From NCBI RefSeq assembly GCF_900155735.1, contig NZ_LT707059.1:530171-588093 (forward strand): a stretch of DNA of 57,923 nt, written 5' to 3'. A model generated the notes under the pieces. That model saw nothing but the letters and a program-made list of their open reading frames with translations, did not search any database and was not told the origin of the DNA. A program made the position numbers and the translations under genes. This document shows positions 33,964-42,558 of the stretch, one piece after another. Every line of letters starts with the position of its first letter. Position 1 is the stretch's first letter. The stretch is from Intestinibacillus massiliensis (lineage in GTDB: Bacteria > Bacillota > Clostridia > Oscillospirales > Butyricicoccaceae).

Positions 33964-35277
33964 ATGAACGCACAGGAAATTTACAAAAGCCGCCTGATGG
34001 GCGTCGACGACGCCGTCAAGCTGCTGAAAAGCGGCGACCGCCTGATCCTTGGCCATGCGGTCGGCGAGCCTACTACGTTTACCCGCCGTATGGCGGAACT
34101 GGCAGAGGAACTGAAGTTTGAGAATATCGAGGTCAACCATCTCGTTTACCTCGGTGGCGGCGAGTACCTGGCACCGGGCATGGAGAAGCATTTCCGCAAC
34201 AATTCGGAATTTGTCGGTGCGCCGGTGCGCAAGGCAATCGCCGAGTGCCGTGCGGATTTCACGCCCTGCTTCTTCCATGAATTCCCGAAGATGATCCGCG
34301 AAGGTTACATTACGCCGGACGTCTTTGCCGCGCAGTGCACCCCGCCGGACAAGTTCGGCTACGTAAACCTGGGCGTTTCCTGCGACTATGCGCTGGCCGC
34401 CATCGAAAAGGCAAAGACCGTTATTCTGGAAGTCAACGACCAGATGCCGACGACATTCGGCTCTACCTTTGTACATGTCTCCGAAGTCGACGCGTTCTTT
34501 GAATCCAGTCATCCGCTGCCGGAAATCCAGCCGCCAAAAATCGGGGAGCTTGAAATGAAGATCGGCAAGTACATCGCCGACCTGATCCCGGACGGCGCCT
34601 GCATCCAGCTCGGCATCGGCGCGTTGCCGGACGCGATCCTGTCCTTCCTGGGCGACAAGAAGGATCTGGGCGTCCACACCGAGATGATCTCCGACGGCAC
34701 GATCCCGCTGATCGAGAGCGGCGTCATCAACGGCAAGCGCAAGCAGACCTTCCAGGGTAAGATTGTTTCTGCATTCTTCATGGGTACCAAGAAGTTCTAT
34801 GACTATATCGACCATAACCCGGCTATCCAGATGATGCCGGTCGATTACACGAACGACCCGGATATCATTGCACAGAACGATAACGTCATTTCGGTCAACT
34901 CGTGCGTGCAGGTAGACCTGACGGGCCAGGTCTGCTCCGAGGCGATCGGCGAGCGCCAGATCTCCGGCATCGGCGGCCAGCTGGACTTTGTCCGCGGCGC
35001 ATCCCGCTCTAAGGGCGGCAAGGCAATCCTGGCGCTGTCGTCTACCACGAAAGACGGCAAGACTTCCAAGATCGTACCGTTCCTCGACCATGGCGCGCCG
35101 GTCACGACCGACCGCTGCGACGTCAACTACATCGTCACCGAGTACGGCGTCGCCGAGCTCAAGGGCAAGACCCTGCGCGAGCGTGCCCGCCGCCTGATCA
35201 ACATCGCCCACCCGGACTTCCGCCCCGACCTCATCAAGGAATGGGAGCGCCGCTTCGGCATGGAGTGGGAAGCATAA
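33964..35277 (+). CDS. Butyryl-CoA / 4-hydroxybutyryl-CoA : acetate CoA-transferase
   Basis: Family I CoA-transferase related to acetyl-CoA hydrolase, 437 residues. Motifs: LGHAVGEPTTFTRRM, GIGALPDAILSFLG, and the catalytic-glutamate segment SEAIGERQISGIGGQLDFVRG. Such enzymes either load 4-hydroxybutyrate with CoA (AbfT/Cat2) or release butyrate as acetyl-CoA is formed (But). The neighbouring dehydratase supports the 4-hydroxybutyrate route; sequence alone does not settle which acid is favoured. GAGGAGG precedes ATG 33964. Confidence 0.9.
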   Translation: MNAQEIYKSRLMGVDDAVKLLKSGDRLILGHAVGEPTTFTRRMAELAEELKFENIEVNHLVYLGGGEYLAPGMEKHFRNNSEFVGAPVRKAIAECRADFTPCFFHEFPKMIREGYITPDVFAAQCTPPDKFGYVNLGVSCDYALAAIEKAKTVILEVNDQMPTTFGSTFVHVSEVDAFFESSHPLPEIQPPKIGELEMKIGKYIADLIPDGACIQLGIGALPDAILSFLGDKKDLGVHTEMISDGTIPLIESGVINGKRKQTFQGKIVSAFFMGTKKFYDYIDHNPAIQMMPVDYTNDPDIIAQNDNVISVNSCVQVDLTGQVCSEAIGERQISGIGGQLDFVRGASRSKGGKAILALSSTTKDGKTSKIVPFLDHGAPVTTDRCDVNYIVTEYGVAELKGKTLRERARRLINIAHPDFRPDLIKEWERRFGMEWEA

Positions 35278-35300
35278 ACGCATAATTATTGTACACTCGA

Positions 35301-35330
35301 AAGGCGGCAGGTTTATCCTGCCGCCTTTTT
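35301..35330 (+). terminator. Intrinsic terminator after the CoA-transferase
   Basis: AAGGCGGCAGG (35301-35311) pairs with CCTGCCGCCTT (35317-35327), then TTTTTG. Confidence 0.92.
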
Positions 35331-35444
35331 GCTTTTACTACTTTACGTATCGGGATTACGGGGGGCATAGCTTGTAAAGCATAGGGGTGTGTGCTACAAC
35401 TCAGATATAACGATGCATGCCTGGTTATGAAGGGGGCTGTTTTC

Positions 35445-35837
35445 ATGCAAGAGGTTTTGGAGTTTTGAAAGAAAACTAGATGTTTTATGTTGCGACTGAC
35501 GATCTTGGGCAGCCGCGTGTATGGCCTTTGGGTGCGGTTACGGCATTTGAAGGGAAATTATACCTCATTAGAAACGATAAAAAACAGGTATATAAAGATG
35601 CAAGCAAATCCCAGGATTAAAATTTGCGCAATGGATCCGCAGCAGAATTGGCTGCGGATTGTCTCAATGGTGGTGACTGACCCACGGAGGGAAGCGCGGT
35701 AGCATATGCTGGATGACAAGCCGACACTAAAGGAACTCTACAGCGCAGATGATGGTAAGATGGAAGTGCTGTATTTAAAGGATGTGGAAGCGACGTTTTG
35801 CCCATTTACGTCTGAGCCGGGGACGGTAAAATTTTGA
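35445..35837 (+). pseudogene. Decayed pyridoxamine-phosphate-oxidase-like (FMN-binding) gene
   Basis: The remnants read in order but in different frames: MQEVLEF, then FYVATDDLGQPRVWPLGAVT and KLYLIRNDKKQVYK, then MQANPRIKICAMDPQQNWLR, DPRREAR, and finally MLDDKPTLKELYSADDGKME and TFCPFTSEPGTVKF. Together they match a full-length PNPOx-like flavin protein of about 130 residues. Lesions: a frameshift near 35462, an in-frame TAG near 35477, another frameshift near 35595, and a TAG at about 35700. Every domain block is recognisable, so decay is recent. Start and end are approximate. Confidence 0.8.
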
Positions 35838-35842
35838 TATTC

Positions 35843-35878
35843 AAACGCGGGGGCTTGTGATACAGCCCCCGCGTTTTT
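35843..35878 (+). terminator. Intrinsic terminator after the pseudogene
   Basis: AAACGCGGGGGCT (35843-35855) pairs with AGCCCCCGCGTTT (35864-35876), then T-run. Confidence 0.9.
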
Positions 35879-35961
35879 ATTCGCAATATCCGGCGGGGAA
35901 CACGGTTAGTTTACAATAATTGCTTTTCCTTATTTATATTTGCTGACTATTGGACAGCCTG

Positions 35962-35991
35962 TTTACAGTTTACTTCACAATATGCTATAAT
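35962..35991 (+). promoter_or_regulatory. Promoter of the cobalamin supercluster
   Basis: TTTACA (35962-35967), an 18-bp spacer ending in TGC, and TATAAT (35986-35991). The cobalamin riboswitch starts right after it; this is the only strong promoter seen for the 21-kb cluster. Confidence 0.75.
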
Positions 35992-36002
35992 ATTTTTCGA
36001 GA

Positions 36003-36199
36003 TCAGATAACCTCCCCAATAAATAGGGGAGGGGAAGTCGGGTGAGAATCCCGCGCAGTCCCGCTGCCGTATTAGGGGAGCAGACGCACATATGCCACTG
36101 GGGGATTACCCTGGGAAGGCGTGCGCCATGTGTAGATCCTTGAGCCGGAAGACGGTCTGGTCGGTTTGGCATTCACGCTCTACGAAGGATAGGGAGGGA
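36003..36199 (+). ncRNA. Cobalamin riboswitch
   Basis: Leader RNA with the conserved order GGAAGTCGGGTGAGAATCCC, GCGCAGTCCCGCTGCC, the B12-box ATATGCCACTGGG, and the downstream GAGCCGGAAGACGG, closed by a small ACGAAGGATAGGG hairpin. These are the landmarks of the class that binds adenosyl- or methylcobalamin. It lies between the promoter and cbiM and must repress the transporter/biosynthesis cluster when B12 is sufficient. Confidence 0.95.
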
Positions 36200-36206
36200 T
36201 CATATT

Positions 36207-36236
36207 ATGATTTATTTTGCCTTGCGCGGGAGTTGA
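36207..36236 (+). CDS. Nine-codon micro-ORF after the riboswitch
   Basis: ATG 36207 opens MIYFALRGS and stops at TGA 36234-36236. AGGGAGG (36191-36197) is well placed as its ribosome site but is also part of the last hairpin of the riboswitch. The stop codon falls in the loop of the following terminator, and the reading frame covers the terminator's left arm. Translation is not proven. Confidence 0.35.
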   Translation: MIYFALRGS

Positions 36237-36255
36237 CAGCCACCCGTGCTTTTTT
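36224..36255 (+). terminator. Terminator of the cobalamin expression platform
   Basis: GCGCGGG (36224-36230) pairs with CCCGTGC (36243-36249; one G-U) and TTTTTT follows, 45 nt before cbiM. Confidence 0.75.
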
Positions 36256-36300
36256 ATGCGCGGAAATGTGGACAACAGAAAGAAAAAGTGAGGTAAAAAG

Positions 36301-37023
36301 ATGAAAAGAAAGATAAGGCTGGCTTCTATTACGGCGGCATTGCTGGGGCTGCTGGTAATGAACGCTTCTGCGATGCATATTGCAGAGGGGTATTTGCCCG
36401 GTGGTTGGTGCATTGCATGGTATGCCGTATGCATCCCGTTTGTCGTCGCCGGGTTCTGGGCAATCAAGAAAAGGGTTTCGGCGAATCCTAAAACGGTTAC
36501 GCTGCTTGCGATGTGCGGCGCATTCGCGTTCGTGCTTTCTGCGCTCAAAATCCCGTCTGTTACTGGTTCTTGCTCGCACCCGACCGGCGTCGGCCTGGGC
36601 GCGATCCTGTTTGGGCCGCTGGTTATGGCGGTGCTGGGCCTAGTAGTTTTGCTGTTCCAGGCGATCCTGCTGGCGCACGGCGGCATTACGACGTTGGGCG
36701 CAAATGTGTTTTCCATGGCAATCGTCGGCCCGTTTGTATCCTATGGCATTTACCGCCTGTGCAAAAAGTTCGGCGTGCCGGCAGCAGTTGGCGTTTTCCT
36801 GGCCGCGTTCCTGGGCGACCTGCTTACTTATGTGACAACCGCGTTTGAAATGGCGTTTGCCCATAACAGCGTCGGATTTGTGGAAAGCTTGACGACGTTC
36901 CTCGGTATTTTTGCAGTTACCCAGCTTCCGCTGGCGATTGCCGAAGGCTTGCTGACGGTGGTCGTGTTTAATGTGCTGCAGAAGTACAGTACGACAGAAC
37001 TGCGCGACCTGCGTGTGCTGTAA
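36301..37023 (+). CDS. cbiM: Cobalt ECF transporter S-component CbiM
   Basis: Membrane substrate-binding subunit of the cobalt transporter, 240 residues. A hydrophobic leader (1-24) precedes [13 protein letters not shown]; cleavage before this Met-His would make the conserved N-terminal metal-binding end of CbiM. The family block [20 protein letters not shown] follows, then about six helices. GAGG precedes ATG 36301. First gene under the B12 riboswitch; works with CbiN, CbiQ and CbiO. Confidence 0.95.
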   Translation: MKRKIRLASITAALLGLLVMNASAMHIAEGYLPGGWCIAWYAVCIPFVVAGFWAIKKRVSANPKTVTLLAMCGAFAFVLSALKIPSVTGSCSHPTGVGLGAILFGPLVMAVLGLVVLLFQAILLAHGGITTLGANVFSMAIVGPFVSYGIYRLCKKFGVPAAVGVFLAAFLGDLLTYVTTAFEMAFAHNSVGFVESLTTFLGIFAVTQLPLAIAEGLLTVVVFNVLQKYSTTELRDLRVL

Positions 37024-37036
37024 GGGGGAAGCTATA

Positions 37037-37345
37037 ATGACGAAATCTATTTGGAAGAAAAATGTACTGCTGATTGTCCTGGTTATCATCCTTGCGGTAA
37101 TCCCGCTCTACCTGTGCAAGGACGCAGAGTTTGGCGGCGCCGATGGGGAAGCTATGGACGCAATCAGCGAGATCGACCCCTCTTATCAGAGCTGGGCGGA
37201 ACCCCTGCTGGAACCCAAGAGCGGTGAGATTGAATCCCTGCTGTTCGCACTGCAGGCGGCAATCGGCGCCGGCGTGGTAGGTTTTGTCCTTGGCCGCATT
37301 ACAAAAGGCGGCGGGGAGCCCAAGGCTCAGCCTGAGAAGAAATGA
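37037..37345 (+). CDS. cbiN: Cobalt transporter accessory subunit CbiN
   Basis: 102-residue membrane protein: helix at about 8-25, the conserved extracytoplasmic FGGADGEAMDAISEIDPSY segment and a second helix at about 75-95. This two-helix layout is CbiN. The ATG at 37037 follows GGGGGAAG; a frame running up to 36971 is rejected. Confidence 0.93.
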   Translation: MTKSIWKKNVLLIVLVIILAVIPLYLCKDAEFGGADGEAMDAISEIDPSYQSWAEPLLEPKSGEIESLLFALQAAIGAGVVGFVLGRITKGGGEPKAQPEKK

Positions 37346-38127
37346 TTGGTACGGACAAATACTCTTATCAATCCAGGCTCAAAACGGTTGACCCCACGGC
37401 AAAAATTGTATTAACTGCGTCCAGCATGGTGCTGTGCCTGGGTACAAACGGGATTGCCGTCAGTATTTTTACCATTGTGTTTTTTTGTGCCGTGTCCGCC
37501 CTATGGGGCGGCACGGCCGTAAACACTTTTCTGCGATTGATGCGCGCCCCGCTCTTTTTTTTGCTCGTCGGTACGGTTACCGTTATCTTTTCCCGTTTCC
37601 CAAACTGGGATGGCGTCCTCATAGGCATGCAAATAGGGGATTGGATTTATGGCCTGTCGATCGCCTCGCTGTTTCGGGGCGTCCGGCTGGTCGCCCGCGC
37701 CATGGGCTGTGTCGCCAGTGTATACTTTACCGTGCTTTCCACGCCTATCACCGATTTGATGCTGGCGTTCCGGCGGATGCATCTGCCGCAGCTATTCCTA
37801 TCGCTTATGGAGTTGATTTACCGTTTTATCTTCCTGCTGTATGAAACGGCGCAGCGCATCCACACGGCGCAGGCTTCACGTCTCGGCTATAATGGCCTGA
37901 AGCGCAGCTACGAGTCGCTGGGCATGCTGATTTCCATGGTTTTTATGAAGGCGTACCGGAAATCGGACAAAATCTACACGTCCCTGGAAGCGCGCGGCTA
38001 TACGGGCGAACTGTGCACGCTTGCCCCGCTTTATGAAAGCGGCCGCCGTATGTATTGGGTGTGCGCCGGGCTGACGGCTGTCCAGTTGGCGCTGTTTTTG
38101 ATAGAAAGGAGTGTGGTTCCGTTTTGA
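37342..38127 (+). CDS. cbiQ: ECF transporter T-component CbiQ
   Basis: Transmembrane coupling subunit of 261 residues with five or six helices. Motifs DPTAKIVLTASSM at the start and the ARG-containing coupling segments (SLEARGYTG, near 215) bind CbiO. The ATG overlaps the cbiN stop by 4 bp. Confidence 0.93.
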   Translation: MIGTDKYSYQSRLKTVDPTAKIVLTASSMVLCLGTNGIAVSIFTIVFFCAVSALWGGTAVNTFLRLMRAPLFFLLVGTVTVIFSRFPNWDGVLIGMQIGDWIYGLSIASLFRGVRLVARAMGCVASVYFTVLSTPITDLMLAFRRMHLPQLFLSLMELIYRFIFLLYETAQRIHTAQASRLGYNGLKRSYESLGMLISMVFMKAYRKSDKIYTSLEARGYTGELCTLAPLYESGRRMYWVCAGLTAVQLALFLIERSVVPF

Positions 38128-38963
38128 ATGCAATTGAAACAAAAGGGCTGCACTATGTTTATGAAGATGGTACGGTTGCGCTGCACCACCTGGATTTTTC
38201 CGCGGGACAGGGGAAAATAACCGGTGTGCTTGGTGCAAACGGCGCGGGGAAGTCCACGCTGTTCCTCAATTTAAACGGCGTCTTGCAGCCTGCGGCAGGT
38301 ACGGTGCTCGTTGGCGGAAAACCGGTTTGTTATGACAGGAAGGGCATCCTCGAGCTTCGGCAAAAGGTCGGCATCGTATTCCAGGATCCGGACGACCAAC
38401 TGTTTTCCGCGGATGTTTACCGTGATATATCCTTTGGCGCCGTAAACTTAGGGCTGCCCGAGGAGGAAGTCCGCCGGCGGGTGGAGGACGCGATGGAAAA
38501 GACGGGGACCTCCATGCTGCGCGACAAACCCACCCATGCGCTTTCGTTCGGGCAAAAAAAACGCGTTGCTATTGCCGGCGTACTGGTCATGAACCCTGAA
38601 ATCATGATCCTGGACGAGCCAACGGCGGGGCTGGATCCGCAGGGCGTGTCGGACATCATGCATTTATGCCAGAGCCTGCGGGAAGACCTGGGGATTTCAG
38701 TGGTGATTGCCACGCACGATATCGACATCGTGCCGCTCTATTGCGATTACACCTATCTTCTGTCGGAAGGGCAAGTGATTGCGGAAGGCGCGCCGGAATC
38801 CCTGTTCCAGAACCCGGCGTTGCTCCGGCAATATCACTTGCGGCTGCCACGCATCGCGCATCTCATGGAAATTTTGAAAGAAAAAGACCACATAACGGTT
38901 GATACGGGCGCCGCTACGATCGGCGCGGCGCGCCGGGAAATCCTTCGGATTATGGAATGCTGA
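38124..38963 (+). CDS. cbiO: Cobalt ECF transporter ATPase CbiO
   Basis: ABC ATPase of 279 residues. Walker A GANGAGKSTLF, Q-loop FQDPDDQLFS, the signature LSFGQKKRVAIAG, Walker B MILDEPTAGLDP and the H-loop ATHDIDIV. The start is a TTG at 38124 in the TTGA overlap with the cbiQ stop; no in-frame ATG begins the family sequence, so this non-ATG start appears real. Confidence 0.93.
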   Translation: MNAIETKGLHYVYEDGTVALHHLDFSAGQGKITGVLGANGAGKSTLFLNLNGVLQPAAGTVLVGGKPVCYDRKGILELRQKVGIVFQDPDDQLFSADVYRDISFGAVNLGLPEEEVRRRVEDAMEKTGTSMLRDKPTHALSFGQKKRVAIAGVLVMNPEIMILDEPTAGLDPQGVSDIMHLCQSLREDLGISVVIATHDIDIVPLYCDYTYLLSEGQVIAEGAPESLFQNPALLRQYHLRLPRIAHLMEILKEKDHITVDTGAATIGAARREILRIMEC

Positions 38964-38964
38964 C

Positions 38965-40098
38965 ATGGAAGTATTTTTAGTCAAAAATCAAAAAGGCCTT
39001 CGATGCGGATACACCACAGGGAGCTGTGCGGCTGCGGCGGCAGGGGCGGCCGCACAGCTCCTGCTGTCGGGCGCCGCCCCGCAAACCGTGCACCTCTTGA
39101 CCCCCAAAGGCATTGTGGCCGATATCAAGGTCGTCCAGGCGCGATTGCAGGACGGCGCGGCGGTATGCACGGTGCGGAAAGACAGTGGGGACGACCCGGA
39201 TGTAACGGACGGTATCGAAATCTGGGCTTCCGTTACCTGCATACAAGAGGGCTTTTTGATTACGGGCGGCGCGGGCGTAGGGCGCGTCACACGCCCCGGC
39301 CTGGCCTGTAAAGTGGGGGCGGCCGCGATTAACCCTGCCCCCCGCGAGCAGATTCTGCGGCTTCTTCGGGAAACCGCGGAAAAGCATGGATACGCAGGCG
39401 GGCTCCATGCTGTGATCGGTGCAAAAAACGGGGAGGAGGTCGCCAAAGCCACGTTTAACGGACGGCTCGGCATTGTCGGCGGGATTTCCATTTTAGGCAC
39501 GAGCGGCATCGTCGAGCCGATGAGCGAGCAGGCGCTGACCGATACCATCCACGTGGAACTGGATAGCCGCTGGGCGGCTGGCGAGCGTGATTTGCTTGCG
39601 TGCCCCGGCAACTACGGGCGCGATTTTGCACGTTCATGTCTCGGCATCAACTTGGATGCTGCCGTAACCACTTCCAACTATATCGGCGAAACCCTTGATT
39701 ATGCTATTTATAAAGGCTTCCATAGCCTCCTTTTCATCGGCCACGCGGGCAAGCTGGTAAAACTCGCAGCGGGTGTAATGCAGACGCATTCCTCGATGGC
39801 GGATGGCCGCCAAGAGATTTTTGCCGCGCACGCCGCGTTGCACGGCGCTTCCCGGGATACGGTTCGCCGTCTGATGGGGAGCATTACGGTAGACGAATGC
39901 ATCGGTATTTTGCGGGATGCGGCAATTTTGCAGCCTGTGCTCCAAAGTATCGCATATAAAATTGAAGAACATCTCGAAAAACGCACGCGCGGTGCGCTGC
40001 GTACCGAATTTATTATATTTACAAACGCAAGCGGCGAACTGCTCCGTTCGGAAGGGGCGGCGGAACTGCTGAAACGGTTTCAGGAGAAGGGTATATGA
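38965..40098 (+). CDS. cbiD: Cobalt-precorrin-5B C1-methyltransferase CbiD
   Basis: 377 residues, RCGYTTGSCAAAAAGAA at the start and TNFNGRLGI-like and GNYGRDFARS blocks later define CbiD. It methylates C1 of the corrin ring in the anaerobic pathway. ATG 38965 follows the cbiO stop after 1 nt; the upstream frame is inside cbiO. Confidence 0.95.
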   Translation: MEVFLVKNQKGLRCGYTTGSCAAAAAGAAAQLLLSGAAPQTVHLLTPKGIVADIKVVQARLQDGAAVCTVRKDSGDDPDVTDGIEIWASVTCIQEGFLITGGAGVGRVTRPGLACKVGAAAINPAPREQILRLLRETAEKHGYAGGLHAVIGAKNGEEVAKATFNGRLGIVGGISILGTSGIVEPMSEQALTDTIHVELDSRWAAGERDLLACPGNYGRDFARSCLGINLDAAVTTSNYIGETLDYAIYKGFHSLLFIGHAGKLVKLAAGVMQTHSSMADGRQEIFAAHAALHGASRDTVRRLMGSITVDECIGILRDAAILQPVLQSIAYKIEEHLEKRTRGALRTEFIIFTNASGELLRSEGAAELLKRFQEKGI

Positions 40099-40787
40099 AA
40101 AAAGGTGTTTTATTCGGGGTCGGGGTTGGCCCAGGGGATCCGGAACTGATTACCCTCAAAGCGGTGCGGATCCTGCACGAGGCGGATGTGGTCGCAGTAC
40201 CGGCGTCCGGCGACGGCCGCAAGACCGCACTTGCGATCGTGGAATCCCATGTGAAGGATAAGCCGCTGCTCGCATGTGCGACGCCAATGCTGCGTAATAA
40301 ACGCAAGCTTGCGGAAAATTACGATATGGTGGCGGAAACGCTCACCCGTCTGCTTGACGAGGGAAAAACGGTCGCGTTTATCACCCTGGGCGACCCGTCT
40401 ATTTATTCGACATATATGTATATCCACCATCGCGTGGTTGCGCGCGGTTATGAAGCGCAGCTCATTCCGGGAGTGCCGTCCTTCTGCGCCGTTGCGGCGC
40501 GACTCAATACCTCGCTTTGCGAAGGCTCGGAGCTGCTACATATCATCCCGTCCTCGCATGAAAGCACGGAGGCCGGGCTGAACCTCCCGGGCAACAAGGT
40601 GCTGATGAAGGCCGGGAAATCCATCTGCGCGGTGCGCGACCGCCTGGCGGAGGATGGCAAATTGGACGATGCGGCAATGGTGGAATGCTGCGGCATGGAA
40701 AATGAAAAGGTATACCACACGCTACGGGATTTGAGTGACGCTTCCAGCTATTTCTCCGTAATCGTTGTGAAGGAGGGCAAGGAATGA
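40095..40787 (+). CDS. cbiL: Cobalt-precorrin-2 C20-methyltransferase CbiL
   Basis: 230-residue SAM methyltransferase of the corrin family. VGVGPGDPELITLKAVRIL is the SAM-binding start; TLGDPSIYSTYMY and PGVPSFCAVAARL are C20-type motifs. Overlaps cbiD by 4 bp and cbiF by 4 bp. Confidence 0.92.
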   Translation: MKKGVLFGVGVGPGDPELITLKAVRILHEADVVAVPASGDGRKTALAIVESHVKDKPLLACATPMLRNKRKLAENYDMVAETLTRLLDEGKTVAFITLGDPSIYSTYMYIHHRVVARGYEAQLIPGVPSFCAVAARLNTSLCEGSELLHIIPSSHESTEAGLNLPGNKVLMKAGKSICAVRDRLAEDGKLDDAAMVECCGMENEKVYHTLRDLSDASSYFSVIVVKEGKE

Positions 40788-41542
40788 TCCAGTTTGTAGG
40801 GGCAGGCCCCGGCGCGCCGGATTTAATTACCGTGCGGGGCGCCAAGCTGCTGCGCGACGCGGATGTGATCGTCTACGCGGGCTCGCTTGTCAACGCCGCG
40901 CTCCTGGATGATGTGAAACCGGGATGCCGGATTTATAACAGCGCAAAAATGACACTGGAAGAAGTGCTCGACGTGATGGTCGCCGCTGAGCGCGCCGGGG
41001 AAAAAGTCGTACGCCTCCACACGGGGGACCCCTGTGTTTACGGCGCGCACCGCGAACAAATGGACGCGCTCGACGCGGCGGGTATCAGCTATGCGGTGTG
41101 CCCCGGCGTTTCCTCCTTCTGCGGCGCGGCGGCGGCACTTAAGGCGGAATATACCCTGCCTGACGTCAGCCAGACCGTGATCTTGACCCGCATGGAAGGC
41201 CGCACGCCGGTGCCGGAAAAGGAAAAGATCGAGCTCCTTGCGTCGCATGGCGCGACCATGGTGATCTTTTTGTCGGCCGGGATGCTGGATACCCTGTCAA
41301 CGCGTCTGGTTACAGGCGGATATGCGCCGGAAACCCCGGCCGCGATTGTTTACAAGGCAACTTGGGAAGATGAGAAGGTCGTCCGGACGACAGTCGCTGG
41401 GCTTGCAGAGGCGGCGCGCAGCCACCAAATCACCAAAACGGCGTTGATTACGGTCGGCGGTTTCTTAGGCGATGCGTATGAACGCTCCAAGCTATACGAC
41501 CCGTCCTTTACAACGGAATTCCGCGAGGCAACCCATCCATGA
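40784..41542 (+). CDS. cbiF: Cobalt-precorrin-4 C11-methyltransferase CbiF
   Basis: 252 residues; FVGAGPGAPDLITVRGAKLL start, LHTGDPCVYGAHREQMDAL and VILTRMEGRTPVPEKE match CobM/CbiF. It adds a methyl at C11, one step before CbiG. Overlaps on both sides by 4 bp. Confidence 0.94.
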   Translation: MIQFVGAGPGAPDLITVRGAKLLRDADVIVYAGSLVNAALLDDVKPGCRIYNSAKMTLEEVLDVMVAAERAGEKVVRLHTGDPCVYGAHREQMDALDAAGISYAVCPGVSSFCGAAAALKAEYTLPDVSQTVILTRMEGRTPVPEKEKIELLASHGATMVIFLSAGMLDTLSTRLVTGGYAPETPAAIVYKATWEDEKVVRTTVAGLAEAARSHQITKTALITVGGFLGDAYERSKLYDPSFTTEFREATHP

Positions 41543-42558
41543 CCCATCTAAAAATTGTTTCGTTTACACCCGGCGGCGATGCCCTCAGCCTCCGGCTGCG
41601 CAAAACACTCCCCGGTATGCTGCTGCAGCGCTATGCGCGCAGCACCGATCCGTCGCTGCGCCATACGGAACTGCGCCGGTTTACGCAGCAGGCGATGTTT
41701 GATTGTGGCGGCCTTGTTTTTATCGGCGCGGCGGGGATCGCTGTGCGGTCGGTCGCGCCGTTTTTACGGGGCAAGGCGGAAGACCCCGCCGTGGTGGTCG
41801 TTGACGAGCAGGGAAAATATGTAATACCACTGCTGTCGGGGCATCTTGGCGGTGCAAACGCTTTGGCCGTGCAAATCGCCGCAGCCATGCATGCGACGCC
41901 TGTGCTGACCACTGCGACGGATGTCAACGGCCTGTTCGCCGTGGACACCTGGGCAAAGGCACATGGGTTCGAGGTATGTGAAACGGATCGCATCCGCTAT
42001 GTATCTTCCGCACTTTTGCGGGGCGAAACCGTCGGCCTGCGTTCGGATTTCCCGGTCTGCACGCCCCTGCCGCAGGGGGTGGCGCTGCAGGCGGAAGGGG
42101 GGGCGGGCATCGTCCTATCCGTCCGCAACGGGGACGAGCCGTTTACGCATACGCTGCATCTGGCGCCGCGGGCGGTCTGGGCCGGGATCGGCTGCCGCAA
42201 GGGCGTTGCATCCGGCACGCTGGAACAGGTATTGCTGGAAGTTTTGGAGCGGGAACACGTGCCGCTTAGCGCCCTGTGCGGCCTGGCGACCATAGATATT
42301 AAGGCGGAAGAACCGGGTTTGCGCGCGCTTGCGGCAAAGTACCGGCTCCCGATCCGTGTATTTTCCGCAGGGGAATTGCAAAGCGCAGGGGGGACATTTA
42401 CGCCTTCCGCGTTTGTGCGGCAGACGGTCGGTGTGGATAACGTCTGTGAGCGTGCGGCGGTATGCGCATCCGATGGGACGCTCATTAGCAGCAAGGCTGC
42501 CGCAAACGGCGTCACGGTCGCGCTTGCGGCAGAAAAAAGAGAGGTGCATTTTTCATGA
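41539..42558 (+). CDS. cbiG: Cobalt-precorrin-5A hydrolase CbiG
   Basis: 339 residues that open the delta-lactone ring and release acetaldehyde. The N-terminal half has FIGAAGIAVRSVAPFLRGK and LLSGHLGGANALA, the C-terminal half GIGCRKGVASGTLEQ, all CbiG motifs. Coupled to cbiF and hemA by 4-bp overlaps. Confidence 0.93.
   Translation: MTHLKIVSFTPGGDALSLRLRKTLPGMLLQRYARSTDPSLRHTELRRFTQQAMFDCGGLVFIGAAGIAVRSVAPFLRGKAEDPAVVVVDEQGKYVIPLLSGHLGGANALAVQIAAAMHATPVLTTATDVNGLFAVDTWAKAHGFEVCETDRIRYVSSALLRGETVGLRSDFPVCTPLPQGVALQAEGGAGIVLSVRNGDEPFTHTLHLAPRAVWAGIGCRKGVASGTLEQVLLEVLEREHVPLSALCGLATIDIKAEEPGLRALAAKYRLPIRVFSAGELQSAGGTFTPSAFVRQTVGVDNVCERAAVCASDGTLISSKAAANGVTVALAAEKREVHFS

Noticed and set aside
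33925-35283. 452-codon minus-strand frame opposite the CoA-transferase
   Set aside because: Shadow of the sense gene's codon bias; the sense frame has clear family motifs.
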